A DNA stretch of 64,000 nucleotides from Bordetella ansorpii (lineage in GTDB: Bacteria; Pseudomonadota; Gammaproteobacteria; Burkholderiales; Burkholderiaceae_B), in the NCBI RefSeq assembly GCF_900078315.1, contig NZ_FKBS01000029.1:417556-481555 (forward strand). Direction: 5' to 3'. Positions within the stretch are counted from its first letter, which is position 1; each line of letters begins with the position of its first letter. The notes beneath the pieces were generated by a model. The model saw only the letters and a list, made by a program, of their open reading frames with translations, did no database searches and was not told the DNA's origin. Positions 8,015 through 20,017 of the stretch are shown in pieces. A program made the position numbers and the translations under genes.

Positions 8015-9196
8015 ATGTCGTCGCCGCTGATCAACATCTATTCCCGCCTGCCGGTCTCGTTCACGCACGGCCAGGGCGTCTGGCTGTTCGACGCGCAGGG
8101 CCGCAAGTACCTCGACGGACTGGCCGGCATCGGCGTCTCGTGCCTGGGCCACAATCATCCGCGCCTGGTGAAGGCCATCGCAGATCAGGCCGCGCGCGTC
8201 ATCCACACCTCGAACATCTACGAAGTGCCGCAGCAGGCCGAACTGGCCCAGCGCCTGGCCGCGCTGTCCGGCATGCAGGAAGTGGCCTTCGCCAACAGCG
8301 GCTCCGAAGCCAACGAAGGCGCCATCAAGCTGGCCCGCTACTACGGCCACAAGAAGGGCAACGACCTGCCGCACATCATCTCGATGGATTCGTCGTGGCA
8401 CGGCCGCACGCTGGGCACGCTGGCCGCCACGGGCAGCGAAAAGGCGCGCAAGGGCTTCGAACCGCTGCCCGCCGGCTTCACCCAGGTGCCGTACAACAGC
8501 CTGGAAGCCGTGACCCGCGCCGGCGACGCCGAACCGCGCACCGTCGCGGTGCTGCTGGAAGTGCTGCAGGGCGAAGGCGGCATCCGCCCGTCCGACCTGG
8601 AATACGTGCGCGGCCTGCGCGAACTGTGCACCGCGCGCGGCTGGCTGCTGATGATCGACGAAGTGCAATCCGGCATCGGCCGCACCGGCAAGTGGTTCGC
8701 CCACCAATGGGCCGGCATCCGCCCCGACGTGATGACGCTGGCCAAGGGCCTGGCCGGCGGCGTGCCCATCGGCGCCATGCTGGCGGCCGGCCCCGCCGCT
8801 GGCGTGCTCACGCCCGGCAGCCACGGCACCACCTTCGGCGGCGGCCCGCTGGCCTGCGCCGCCGGCCTGGCCGTGATCGACTCCCTGGAGCAGGAAAACC
8901 TGCTGCAGAACGCCGAGACCGTCGGCGCCTACCTGCAGAACGCCCTGTCCGCCGCACTGGCGGGCGTGCCGGGCGTCGCAGACGTGCGCGGCCGCGGCCT
9001 CATGCTGGGCATCGAACTCGACCGCCCGTGCGGCATCCTGGCCACCCGCGCCATGCAGGCCGGCCTGCTGATCAACGTCACGCGCGAACGCGTGGTGCGC
9101 CTCTTGCCCCCGCTGATCCTGTCCCGCGACGAGGCCGACGAGATCGTCCGCCTGCTGGCCCCCCTGATCAAGCAGTTCCTGGCCGACCAAGCATAA
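8015..9196 (+). CDS. argD: Acetylornithine aminotransferase
   Basis: A 393-residue class III PLP aminotransferase that converts N-acetylglutamate semialdehyde and glutamate to N2-acetylornithine in arginine biosynthesis. Seen: LDGLAGIGVSCLGHNHP, FANSGSEANEGAIKLAR (phosphate binding), SWHGRTLG, MIDEVQSGIGRTG and the PLP lysine in TLAKGLAGG. Length fits ArgD. It lies 59 bp upstream of argF, consistent with an arginine operon. Some ArgD also act as succinyldiaminopimelate aminotransferase, which sequence alone cannot exclude. Confidence 0.9.
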   Translation: MSSPLINIYSRLPVSFTHGQGVWLFDAQGRKYLDGLAGIGVSCLGHNHPRLVKAIADQAARVIHTSNIYEVPQQAELAQRLAALSGMQEVAFANSGSEANEGAIKLARYYGHKKGNDLPHIISMDSSWHGRTLGTLAATGSEKARKGFEPLPAGFTQVPYNSLEAVTRAGDAEPRTVAVLLEVLQGEGGIRPSDLEYVRGLRELCTARGWLLMIDEVQSGIGRTGKWFAHQWAGIRPDVMTLAKGLAGGVPIGAMLAAGPAAGVLTPGSHGTTFGGGPLACAAGLAVIDSLEQENLLQNAETVGAYLQNALSAALAGVPGVADVRGRGLMLGIELDRPCGILATRAMQAGLLINVTRERVVRLLPPLILSRDEADEIVRLLAPLIKQFLADQA

Positions 9197-9255
9197 TTTT
9201 CCGCGCGGGCGGGCGCCACGAGCGCCTGCCCGCCCCCCAGCCCCGCGAAACCATC

Positions 9256-12514
<3,259 letters not shown>

Positions 12515-12537
12515 GCCCGACGGAAGACGCTGTCGTC

Positions 12538-12912
12538 ATGACGAAGATCCTCATCGTGGACGACGAGCCGTTGATCGCCGAACTGCTGCAGGACCGCCTC
12601 GAGGCCGAAGGCTTCGAGGTCGTCACGCAGCACAACGGCCTGGACGCGCTGCAGACCATGCTGACGCTGCGCCCGGATCTGGTCATCTCCGACCTGATGA
12701 TGCCCAGCATGGGCGGCGTGCCCATGCTGACCGCCATGCAAGAGAACGCCTACCTGGCCGACACGCCCGTCATCCTGATGAGCGGCCGGCCGGAAGACGA
12801 CGTGCCCAAGGATTGCCGCAACTACAAGGCCTTCCTGCGCAAGCCGATGAAGCTCGACGACGTGGTGGCCACGGTGCAGAGGGTCACGGCGGGCGAAGAC
12901 GGGCGCGTGTGA
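12538..12912 (+). CDS. Single-domain response regulator (CheY-like)
   Basis: A 124-residue receiver domain with no output domain. Acidic pocket Asp8/Asp9 (IVDDEP), phosphoacceptor Asp52 (VISDLMMPSMGG), conserved Ser/Thr region LMSG and Lys in FLRKPM are all present, so phosphorylation should be intact. No histidine kinase is nearby; it is an orphan regulator starting 23 bp after argG, with GGAAG about 12 nt upstream of the chosen ATG. A TTG start at 12511 would add nine residues before the receiver fold. Target unknown. Confidence 0.82.
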   Translation: MTKILIVDDEPLIAELLQDRLEAEGFEVVTQHNGLDALQTMLTLRPDLVISDLMMPSMGGVPMLTAMQENAYLADTPVILMSGRPEDDVPKDCRNYKAFLRKPMKLDDVVATVQRVTAGEDGRV

Positions 12913-12929
12913 GTCTGGGTTCTTGAGAC

Positions 12930-13059
12930 GCCTGCGTATGCCCAGGGGGCAAGACGGCCAAGTCGTCGGGCTCGGGCGCGCCAGAAGGCGCCCTCGGTCC
13001 CGCTAAGCGGGACTGCCCCTTCTTCAATTGGCCGTCTTGCCCCCTGGGCATACGCAGGC
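12930..13059. repeat. 130-bp element with perfect 32-bp inverted-repeat arms
   Basis: Positions 12930-12961 and 13028-13059 are exact reverse complements over 32 bp. The 66-bp interior contains a second perfect hairpin (GTCCCGC-TAA-GCGGGAC) and GGGCGC/GCGCCC arms. It sits in the gap between the response regulator gene and the convergent uvrD. A transcript would fold to a very long branched hairpin, possible as a bidirectional terminator, RNA-processing site or MITE/REP-like repeat. No T-run or clear target-site duplication is visible. Confidence 0.75.
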
Positions 13060-13177
13060 TCGCAACGTCTCTGGTTCGGAAGAGCCGCCGGCCCGCCTCA
13101 GGGGTATGGAAAAACACGGGCTGCCTGCGCAGGCAGCGAACGGCGAGCCACGACGACTCGCCTCTCGCAAAGAGGGA

Positions 13178-15448
13178 TCACCCCTGGACGATATCCAGCT
13201 TGGCGATCCCCAGTGCCAACGTCTTGGCCCCCACATCCCGGAACTGGATCTGCGCCTGGGCATCCTGCCCAGCCCCGCTGAGACCGATGATGGTTCCATC
13301 GCCAAACCGCGCATGCCGCACACCCTGGCCGATCCGGAACTCCTTGTCGCCCACCGTGACGCCACTGGTGGTGCCTCGCGGCGAACGAGGCGCGATCGTA
13401 CCCGTGCTCTTGCGGCCGAACGCATCGCCGCCCCAGGCCGCCTCACGCTGCGCCGACGGCAGCGTGGCCTTGGGCGTGATCCACTTCACGTGCTCCTCGG
13501 GAATCTCTTCCAGGAACCGCGAGCGCATCGCGTAACGCGTCTGCCCGTGCAGCATCCGGCTTTGCGCCAGGCTGATGTACAGCCGTTCACGCGCGCGCGT
13601 GATCGCCACGTACATCAGGCGGCGCTCTTCCTCCAGCCCGGATTGCTCGAGGATGCTGTTCTCGTGCGGGAACAGGCCCTCTTCCAGGCCGGTGATGAAC
13701 ACCGCGTCGAATTCCAGACCCTTGGCCGAGTGCACCGTCATCAACTGCACGGCATCCTGGCCCTGTTGCGCCTGGTTGTCGCCGGCCTCGAGGGCGGCGT
13801 GCGACAGGAACGCGGCCAGCGGCGTCAGGCCGTCGGCCACGGACACCTGGGCGCCGTCACCCGAGGGCGCATCCATCTGCGGCACCACGCCTGCGGGTAG
13901 GCCGTCGTAGTTCTCTTCGGACGCGAACACCGCCGCGGCGGTGATCAGTTCGTTCAGGTTTTCCAGCCGCTCGGCGCCTTCGCGCTCGGTCTTGTAGTGC
14001 TCGATCAGGCCGCTGCCGGCCAGCATGTGCTCGACCAGTTCGGGCAGCGGCAGGCCACGCGTCTCATCGGCCATGCGGCCGATGAGCTGCGCGAACTGCT
14101 GCAGATTGGCGCCGCCCTTGCCCGGCACCATGCCCACCGCGCCATACAGGCTGGTGTCATGGGCACGCGCGGCGTCGGCCAGTTGCTCGAGCGTGCGCGC
14201 GCCAATGCCGCGCGTGGGGAAGTTGACCACCCGCATCCAGGACGTGTCGTCGCTGGGATTGGCCATCAGGCGCAGGTAGGCCAATGCGTGCTTGACCTCC
14301 TGGCGCTCGAAGAAGCGCAGGCCGCCGTACACCTTGTACGGAATGCCGGACGAGAACAGTCCGTGCTCGATGACGCGCGATTGCGCGTTGCTGCGATACA
14401 GCACGGCGATTTCGCGGCGCGCGCGGCCATCGTTGATCAGTGCGCGCACCTCTTCGACCAGCCACTGGGCTTCCATGCCGTCGCTGGGCTGCTCGACGAT
14501 GCGCACGAGCTCGCCCTCGCCCTGGTCGGTCCAGAGATTCTTGCCCAGCCGCCCGCCGTTGTTGCTGATCAGGGCATTGGCCGAATCGAGGATGTGGCCG
14601 TACGAACGGTAATTCTGCTCGAGGCGGATGACGGTGCCATGCGCGTAGTCGCGTTCGAAATCGGCCATGTTGCCGACGTTCGCGCCGCGGAAGGCGTAGA
14701 TGGATTGGTCGTCGTCACCCACCGCGAAGATCCTCGCGCCGCCGCCGGCCAGCAGGCGCAGCCACTTGTACTGCAGCACGTTGGTGTCCTGGAACTCGTC
14801 GACCAGGATGTGCTGGAATCGGCGCTGGTAATGCTCGCGCACCGGCGCGTTGCGGCTGAGCAGCTCGTAGGCGCGCAGCAGCAGCTCGGCGAAGTCGACC
14901 ACGCCCTCGCGCTGGCATTGCGCTTCGTAAAGCTGGTAGATCTCGACCAGGCGGCGGCGATGGCTGTCGTTGTCCCAGACCTCGACATCGGACGCGCGCA
15001 GGCCGTCTTCCTTCGAGCCGTTGATGAAGCGCTGCACGTCGCGCGGCGGATACTTCTCGTCGTCGATGCCGTTGGCCTTCAGCAGGCGCTTGATGGCGGC
15101 CAGTTGATCGGTGGTGTCGAGGATCTGGAAGGTCTGCGGCAGGCCGGCGTCGCGGTGATGCGCGCGCAGCATGCGATTGCACAAGCCGTGGAACGTGCCG
15201 ATCCAGAGCCCACGCGGGTCGATGGGCAGGATGGCCGTCATGCGCGTGAGCATTTCACGCGCGGCCTTGTTGGTGAAGGTGACCGCCAGCAGTCCGTATG
15301 GACTGGCCTGGCTGGTCTGGATCAGCCAGGCCATCCGGGTGGTGAGCACCCGGGTCTTGCCGCTGCCCGCCCCGGCCAGGACCAGGGCGTGCTGCGGTTC
15401 GAGCGTGACGGCGGCGCGTTGTTCGGGGTTGAGCTTGTCCAGCATCAT
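13178..15448 (-). CDS. uvrD: UvrD/PcrA-type DNA helicase II
   Basis: A 756-residue superfamily 1A 3'-5' DNA helicase used in nucleotide excision and mismatch repair. Walker A is at residues 25-32 (AGAGSGKT), motif II is VDEFQDT, motif III GDDDQSIYAFRGA, motif IV EQNYRS, motif V MTVHSAKGLEF and motif VI YVAITRARERL. The C-terminus keeps the Tudor-like fold (IGQGVRHARFGDGTI). The start ATGATG overlaps the stop of the desaturase gene by 4 nt (ATGA), so the two are translationally coupled. Fully intact. Confidence 0.93.
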   Translation of the reverse strand: MMLDKLNPEQRAAVTLEPQHALVLAGAGSGKTRVLTTRMAWLIQTSQASPYGLLAVTFTNKAAREMLTRMTAILPIDPRGLWIGTFHGLCNRMLRAHHRDAGLPQTFQILDTTDQLAAIKRLLKANGIDDEKYPPRDVQRFINGSKEDGLRASDVEVWDNDSHRRRLVEIYQLYEAQCQREGVVDFAELLLRAYELLSRNAPVREHYQRRFQHILVDEFQDTNVLQYKWLRLLAGGGARIFAVGDDDQSIYAFRGANVGNMADFERDYAHGTVIRLEQNYRSYGHILDSANALISNNGGRLGKNLWTDQGEGELVRIVEQPSDGMEAQWLVEEVRALINDGRARREIAVLYRSNAQSRVIEHGLFSSGIPYKVYGGLRFFERQEVKHALAYLRLMANPSDDTSWMRVVNFPTRGIGARTLEQLADAARAHDTSLYGAVGMVPGKGGANLQQFAQLIGRMADETRGLPLPELVEHMLAGSGLIEHYKTEREGAERLENLNELITAAAVFASEENYDGLPAGVVPQMDAPSGDGAQVSVADGLTPLAAFLSHAALEAGDNQAQQGQDAVQLMTVHSAKGLEFDAVFITGLEEGLFPHENSILEQSGLEEERRLMYVAITRARERLYISLAQSRMLHGQTRYAMRSRFLEEIPEEHVKWITPKATLPSAQREAAWGGDAFGRKSTGTIAPRSPRGTTSGVTVGDKEFRIGQGVRHARFGDGTIIGLSGAGQDAQAQIQFRDVGAKTLALGIAKLDIVQG

Positions 15449-16653
15449 GCCGCGTAGCGGCGCAGACGAAGCGCGAACTGCTCGAGCCCGGAAATACCGC
15501 TATGTTGGGCGCGCTGGCACCAGGCCTGCAGATCGTTCAGCAGTTGTTCGCTGCTGGCACTGGAGCTTTCCCACAGGCGGCCCAGTTCGCGGCGCATCTG
15601 CACCAGCGTGGACAGGGACTGGTTCTGCGCGATGGCCTGGTCGACGGCGGCCAATTGCTCGGGGTGCAGGATGTCTTCGTTGCGATGCAGCGAACGGCGC
15701 ACGCGGTGCAGCATGGTCCAGTTGCAATCGGCGCTGCCCTCGCGGCGCGACGACTTCATCTTGGCCAGTTCTTCGCGGGCGGCGTCCTTGATGACGTCGG
15801 CGTAGCGGGCCATGACTTCGTAGCGATGCGTGATGACGCCTTGCAGCGTGCGCAGGTCGATGGCCTTGGCGGCCGGATCGAGCTTCAACTTGGGGGCGAC
15901 CTTCTTGACCTTGGCCAGACCGAAGAAGCGCAGCACGCTGATGTAGCACCAGCCGATGTCGAATTCGTACCACTTGGCCGAGAACTTGGCCGAGGTGCCG
16001 TGCGCGTGGTGGTTGTTGTGCAGCTCTTCGCCGCCAATGACGATGCCCCACGGGAACACGTTGGTGCTGGTGTCCGGGCTGTTGTAGTTGCGGTAGCCCC
16101 AGTAGTGGCCGATGCCGTTGACCACGCCGGCCGCCCAGAAGGGAATCCAGGCCATCTGGACAGCCCAGACGGTCAGGCCCAGGACGCCGAACAGCGACAG
16201 GTCGATGGCCAGCATGAGCAGCACGCCCCACAGGCTGCGGCGCGCGTAGAGGTTGCGCTCGAGCCAGTCGTCCGGCGTGCCGTGGCCGAACTTGGCCATG
16301 GTTTCACGGTTGTCGGACTCGATGCGATAGAGCTCGGCGCCGCGGAACAGCACCTTCCAGATGCCGAACAGCATGGGCGAATGCGGATCGCCCTCTTTCT
16401 CGCACTTGGCGTGGTGCTTGCGGTGGATGGCGACCCATTCCTTGGTAACCATGCCGGTGGTCAGCCACAGCCAGAAACGGAAGAAGTGCATGACCGCGGG
16501 ATGCAGTTCGAGACCCCGGTGCGCCTGGCTGCGGTGCAGGAACACCGTGACCGACACGATCGTGATGTGCGTGACGACCAGAGCGAACACGACGATCTGC
16601 CACCAATGGGCTTGGGCCAGACCGCCGGACAAAAACGAAAGGACTTGATCCAT
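15445..16653 (-). CDS. desA: Membrane acyl-CoA/acyl-lipid delta-9 desaturase
   Basis: A 402-residue di-iron integral membrane fatty acid desaturase that puts a cis double bond into acyl chains using O2. The three histidine boxes are complete: HRSQAH (His40-His45), HRKHH (His77-His81) and EELHNNHH (His212-His216). Two pairs of hydrophobic segments flank them. The C-terminal 130 residues are a charged helical cytoplasmic extension, as in DesA of pseudomonads. No Shine-Dalgarno is visible. A FNR-like site lies upstream. The overlap with uvrD is unusual for function and may simply reflect compactness. Confidence 0.88.
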   Translation of the reverse strand: MDQVLSFLSGGLAQAHWWQIVVFALVVTHITIVSVTVFLHRSQAHRGLELHPAVMHFFRFWLWLTTGMVTKEWVAIHRKHHAKCEKEGDPHSPMLFGIWKVLFRGAELYRIESDNRETMAKFGHGTPDDWLERNLYARRSLWGVLLMLAIDLSLFGVLGLTVWAVQMAWIPFWAAGVVNGIGHYWGYRNYNSPDTSTNVFPWGIVIGGEELHNNHHAHGTSAKFSAKWYEFDIGWCYISVLRFFGLAKVKKVAPKLKLDPAAKAIDLRTLQGVITHRYEVMARYADVIKDAAREELAKMKSSRREGSADCNWTMLHRVRRSLHRNEDILHPEQLAAVDQAIAQNQSLSTLVQMRRELGRLWESSSASSEQLLNDLQAWCQRAQHSGISGLEQFALRLRRYAA

Positions 16654-16740
16654 AAAGCTTGAGGGAGCCTCGTAAGTATGGTTACCGGCGCAGTTTAGCC
16701 TACCCGGCCTTCTTATGACAGTGGGGTTTCAAAAAGGTTC

Positions 16741-16754
16741 TTGAGATAAATCAA
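16741..16754. promoter_or_regulatory. FNR/ANR-like box upstream of desA
   Basis: TTGAGATAAATCAA matches the FNR consensus TTGAT-N4-ATCAA with one mismatch. A weak -10 for desA (TAAACT on the minus strand, 16692-16697) would place the box centre near -63, a class I activation position. It is also about 140 bp upstream of the plus-strand exported protein gene, so either could be the target. Confidence 0.45.
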
Positions 16755-16887
16755 GGACTAAGCCCCCGCCTTCCCGCTACGCGCCCCGGACCGGGAAAGC
16801 ATCGTCCGTGGTGTGTTTCCAACATTTTGCTACACCGGCGGGGCCGCGATAAAGTGCGGGAACTCCGTATTCCACCGCTTTTTCCCC

Positions 16888-17295
16888 ATGCCGCTGTCCT
16901 TTGCCTCGCGCCTGTGCGCGCCGCTGTTGTTGCTGGCCGCTGCCGCGCCCGCGTCCGCCCAATTCCGGATCGCCAGCGGCGCCCAGGTGGTGTTGGCCAC
17001 CTATTACGAAGTGGATCCCGAAAGCTGCCAGGCGCTGAGCGCGCCGCGCGTGCGCATCACCCGGAAGCCCCTGCTGGGCAAGGCCACCATCGTGCGCACC
17101 CAGACACCGGCGACGGCCTCGGGACGTTGCCCTGCCAAGCTGGTGACGATCGCGCAAGTGATGTACCAGGCGGACAAGCCCGGCACCGACGCGGTGGCCT
17201 GGCAGGTCCGCTACCAGCGGCGCGGGCCGAACATCGAAAAGTACAGCACGCAGGTGAACGTGATGCCAAAGGCGCCCACGCCCGCCAGGCCCTGA
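16888..17295 (+). CDS. Small exported protein of unknown function
   Basis: A 135-residue protein with a clear Sec signal peptide (hydrophobic LCAPLLLLAAAAPASAQ, cleavage after about residue 22). The mature part has two cysteines (ESCQAL and SGRCPAK) that could form a disulfide and an otherwise beta-rich composition. I do not recognise the family. I preferred the ATG at 16888 because the signal peptide starts there; the ATG at 16813 would put 25 polar residues in front. Confidence 0.65.
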   Translation: MPLSFASRLCAPLLLLAAAAPASAQFRIASGAQVVLATYYEVDPESCQALSAPRVRITRKPLLGKATIVRTQTPATASGRCPAKLVTIAQVMYQADKPGTDAVAWQVRYQRRGPNIEKYSTQVNVMPKAPTPARP

Positions 17296-17327
17296 GCCGG
17301 GCCAGGCGGTACGCCGCCCTGCCCGGC
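17296..17327. terminator. Hairpin between convergent genes
   Basis: A GC-rich stem (GCCGGGC 17296-17302 with GCCCGGC 17321-17327, plus an inner GGCGG/CCGCC) immediately follows the exported-protein gene. No strong T-run; probably a shared end for two convergent transcripts. Confidence 0.4.
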
Positions 17328-17338
17328 CGAAAAACGCA

Positions 17339-19261
17339 TCACGCCGATGCCGGCTTCCCGGGGGCCGCCTCAGGGGACGGTTCTTCATCGTCACCCGTCG
17401 GCGCCGCCGGGACGCCCTCCTCGATGCCGGCGTCCACGCCAGCCTGGGACGCGCCCGGCTTGCCATCATCGGCCGCCACGATGCCATCGGCCCGCACGTC
17501 GGCGTCCGAAGCCGGCGCCTCGCCGCTGTCCGCCGCGATCACCTCCTGCGCCGCAGCGTCCTTGGCCGGCTTGGCCGCCTTGCGGCGCTCGAACACGGCG
17601 GCGAAGAAACCGTCAGTGCCGTGCACGTCCGGACGCAACTGCATGTACGGACCGTCCAGCTCCAGATCGGGGCAACGGTTCTTGATGATCTCGGCGGCGT
17701 CCAGCCGCTCGAAATCGGGGTGCTCGGCCAGGAAACGCTCGGCCTGGGCGGCGTTTTCCTCTTCCAGCAGGCTGCAGGTGGCATAGACCAGCCGGCCGCC
17801 CGGCGCCACGCAGCGCGCCGCGCTCTTCAGGATGCGGTGCTGCAGTTCGCACAGTTCGGCCAGCGAATCGGGATGCTGGCGCCACTTCAGGTCGGGGTTG
17901 CGGCGCAGCGTGCCGATACCGCTGCAAGGCGCATCCACCAGCACGCGCTGGGCCTTGCCGGCCAGGCGCTTGACCCGGGCGTCGTTGTCGCCGTCGATGG
18001 CCACCGGCACCACGTTGGACAGCCCGCTGCGGGCGAATCGCGGCTTGGCGCGCGCCAGGCGGGCCGCCGACACGTCGAAAGCGTACAGGCGGCCGGTGGA
18101 CCGCATCAGCGCACCCAGCAGCAGGCTCTTGCCGCCGGCGCCGGCGCAGAAATCGATGATCATCTCGCCGCGCTTGGGGCCGACCAGCAGCGCCAGCAGT
18201 TGGCTGCCTTCGTCCTGCACTTCCAGGCTGCCGTCCTCGAACAGTTGCCAGCGGTTGATGGCAGGACGGCCCTGCACACGGATGCCCCAGGGCGAATGCG
18301 GCATGGCCTGCGGCTCGTATTCGGCCGCGGGGCCGTTCTGCAGCATGGTCAGGATGGCGTCGCGCTCGACCTTCAGCGGGTTGACGCGCAAGTCCAGCGC
18401 GGCCTGGCGATTCAGCGACGCCATCAGGCGCTCCGGTTCGTCCATGGTGCCCAGGCGCTCGTCGAGCCAATCGGGCATGCTGGTGCGCACCGCGCGCGGC
18501 AGCGTCGCCGGATCGATGCGCAGCACGTGACGCAGCCATTCGGCCTCGGCCGGCTCCAGGCCATCGTCCAGGGCCACCCGGCCCAGCGTGGCGGCCAGGC
18601 CCAGGATGGCCAGGCGGCGCGAGGACGGTCCGACGCCGGATTCGGCCATGCCGCGGTAGCGGCGCAGATTGCGCAGTACGTCATACACGGCTTCGGCAAC
18701 CTCACCACGGTCGCGGCCGCCCAGATTGGGATGGGCGCGGAACCAGTGCGACAGCGTGGCATCGGCCGGGTACGTCCATTGCAGCAGTTCGCCCAGCACG
18801 CGCTGGACCTGCTCGATGCGGATGGCGGACATGGGAATGCGCGGCCGGTCGGGACGAGCCGCGGGCGGCCGTCCTTCGTGGGACTGGCCTGACGGGGGAC
18901 GCGACGGCCGGGGGCCATGCGGACGGGCCCGCTCGCCGTCATCACGGCGCGGTGCGCCCGACGAACGGGCGAAGCGATCGCCGTCATCGCGACGCGGCGC
19001 GCCCGACGAACGGGCGAAGCGATCGCCGTCATCGCGACGCGGCCCTCCCGAGGAACGCTCGGAACGGTCGCCATAATCGCGGCGTGCCCCCCCCGCGGAA
19101 CGCTCGGAACGATCGCCGCCATCGCTGCGTACCGCGCCGAAACGGGCGAAGCGGTCGCCTTCATCACGGCGCGGAGCGCCGGACGAACGGGCGGGACGGC
19201 GGTCATCGCCCGACGGATCGGGGCGGCCGGAACGGGAGCGGGGGAAAGAGGATTTGGTCAT
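17339..19261 (-). CDS. RsmB-like 16S rRNA (cytosine-5)-methyltransferase with repetitive N-terminal tail
   Basis: A 640-residue NOL1/NOP2/Sun-family SAM-dependent RNA m5C methyltransferase, most like RsmB. The catalytic domain has the SAM motif DFCAGAGGKSLLLGA, the catalytic motif DAPCSGIGTLRRNPD and the second cysteine in YATCSLLEEEN. It is about 200 residues longer than RsmB: residues 1-145 are a disordered Arg/Asp/Gly/Ser tail containing six units of a 15-residue repeat (consensus SSGAPRRDDGDRFAR, about residues 26-115), and the last 75 residues are acidic and Ala-rich. Its ATG overlaps the purN stop (ATGA), so translation is coupled. The tail could help RNA binding. Confidence 0.85.
   Translation of the reverse strand: MTKSSFPRSRSGRPDPSGDDRRPARSSGAPRRDEGDRFARFGAVRSDGGDRSERSAGGARRDYGDRSERSSGGPRRDDGDRFARSSGAPRRDDGDRFARSSGAPRRDDGERARPHGPRPSRPPSGQSHEGRPPAARPDRPRIPMSAIRIEQVQRVLGELLQWTYPADATLSHWFRAHPNLGGRDRGEVAEAVYDVLRNLRRYRGMAESGVGPSSRRLAILGLAATLGRVALDDGLEPAEAEWLRHVLRIDPATLPRAVRTSMPDWLDERLGTMDEPERLMASLNRQAALDLRVNPLKVERDAILTMLQNGPAAEYEPQAMPHSPWGIRVQGRPAINRWQLFEDGSLEVQDEGSQLLALLVGPKRGEMIIDFCAGAGGKSLLLGALMRSTGRLYAFDVSAARLARAKPRFARSGLSNVVPVAIDGDNDARVKRLAGKAQRVLVDAPCSGIGTLRRNPDLKWRQHPDSLAELCELQHRILKSAARCVAPGGRLVYATCSLLEEENAAQAERFLAEHPDFERLDAAEIIKNRCPDLELDGPYMQLRPDVHGTDGFFAAVFERRKAAKPAKDAAAQEVIAADSGEAPASDADVRADGIVAADDGKPGASQAGVDAGIEEGVPAAPTGDDEEPSPEAAPGKPASA
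18917..19186 (-). repeat. Tandem 45-bp coding repeats in the rRNA methyltransferase N-terminus
   Basis: Six tandem 45-bp units (one is 42 bp) encode the 15-residue Arg/Asp/Gly/Ser repeats of the methyltransferase tail. The two central units are nearly identical at the DNA level, suggesting recent expansion. Copy number may vary between strains. Confidence 0.8.
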
Positions 19262-19983
19262 CGGGAAGACTCGATCATGAACAGGCGGGGCGGGTTGCCC
19301 GCGACGTCGACCCGCTGGTCGGCGGCCAGGCTGACGCGGCCCTCGGCCAGCCAGCGGGCCGCGGCCGGATAGGCCAGGTGTTCGACCTGGAGAACGCGCT
19401 GGGCCAGCGCCTCGGGGGTGTCATCGGCCAGCACGGGCACGCAGCCCTGGACGATGATCGGCCCGTGGTCCAGCAGCGGGGTGACGAAATGGACGGTGCA
19501 GCCATGCACCCGCACGCCGGTGGCAATGGCCTGGGCGTGCGTGTGCAGGCCGGGAAACGCCGGCAGCAGGGACGGATGGATGTTGACCAGCCGGCCGGCG
19601 AAACGGGCCACGAAACCGGGCGTGAGCACGCGCATGAAGCCCGCCAGCAGCACGTAATCGGGCTGGTAGGGTTCGATGGCGGCGGCCAGCGCGGCATCGA
19701 AGGCCTCGCGGTTGGGGTAGTCTTTATGGCTGACGGCCTGCGTGGCGATGCCCTGTTCGCGCGCCCACTCCAGCCCGGCCGCGTCCGGGCGGCTGCTGAT
19801 GACGGCGGCCACGTCCGCGGGCCAGCCTTCGGCGCGGCAGGCCTCGACCAGCGCCCGCATGTTGCTGCCACGCCCCGAAATAAGCAGGACGAGGCGGCGG
19901 CGCGCGGCGGCCAGTGCGGCGCCCGCGGGCTGGGCGGCGGGTGAAGAATCGGCGGAGAATTCCGGCAAGATAGGGCATTCCAT
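19258..19983 (-). CDS. purN: Phosphoribosylglycinamide formyltransferase
   Basis: A 241-residue GART enzyme that transfers a formyl group from 10-formyl-THF to GAR in purine synthesis. Motifs: LISGRGSNM, the catalytic segment VNIHPSLLPAFPG (Asn and His) and VHFVTPLLDHGPII (Asp). The N-terminus is about 25 residues longer than in E. coli. The ATG at 19983 lacks a strong Shine-Dalgarno; an upstream reading would run into the divergent ribF, so I kept this start. It overlaps the methyltransferase gene by 4 nt. Confidence 0.9.
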   Translation of the reverse strand: MECPILPEFSADSSPAAQPAGAALAAARRRLVLLISGRGSNMRALVEACRAEGWPADVAAVISSRPDAAGLEWAREQGIATQAVSHKDYPNREAFDAALAAAIEPYQPDYVLLAGFMRVLTPGFVARFAGRLVNIHPSLLPAFPGLHTHAQAIATGVRVHGCTVHFVTPLLDHGPIIVQGCVPVLADDTPEALAQRVLQVEHLAYPAAARWLAEGRVSLAADQRVDVAGNPPRLFMIESSR

Positions 19984-20017
19984 GAGCAAGGCAACCTGAA
20001 ATTGTAAACTCTCGCTC

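Noticed and set aside
13028..15457. Plus-strand ORFs opposite uvrD (290 and 486 codons)
   Set aside because: uvrD has all helicase motifs; the opposite frames are compositional shadows.
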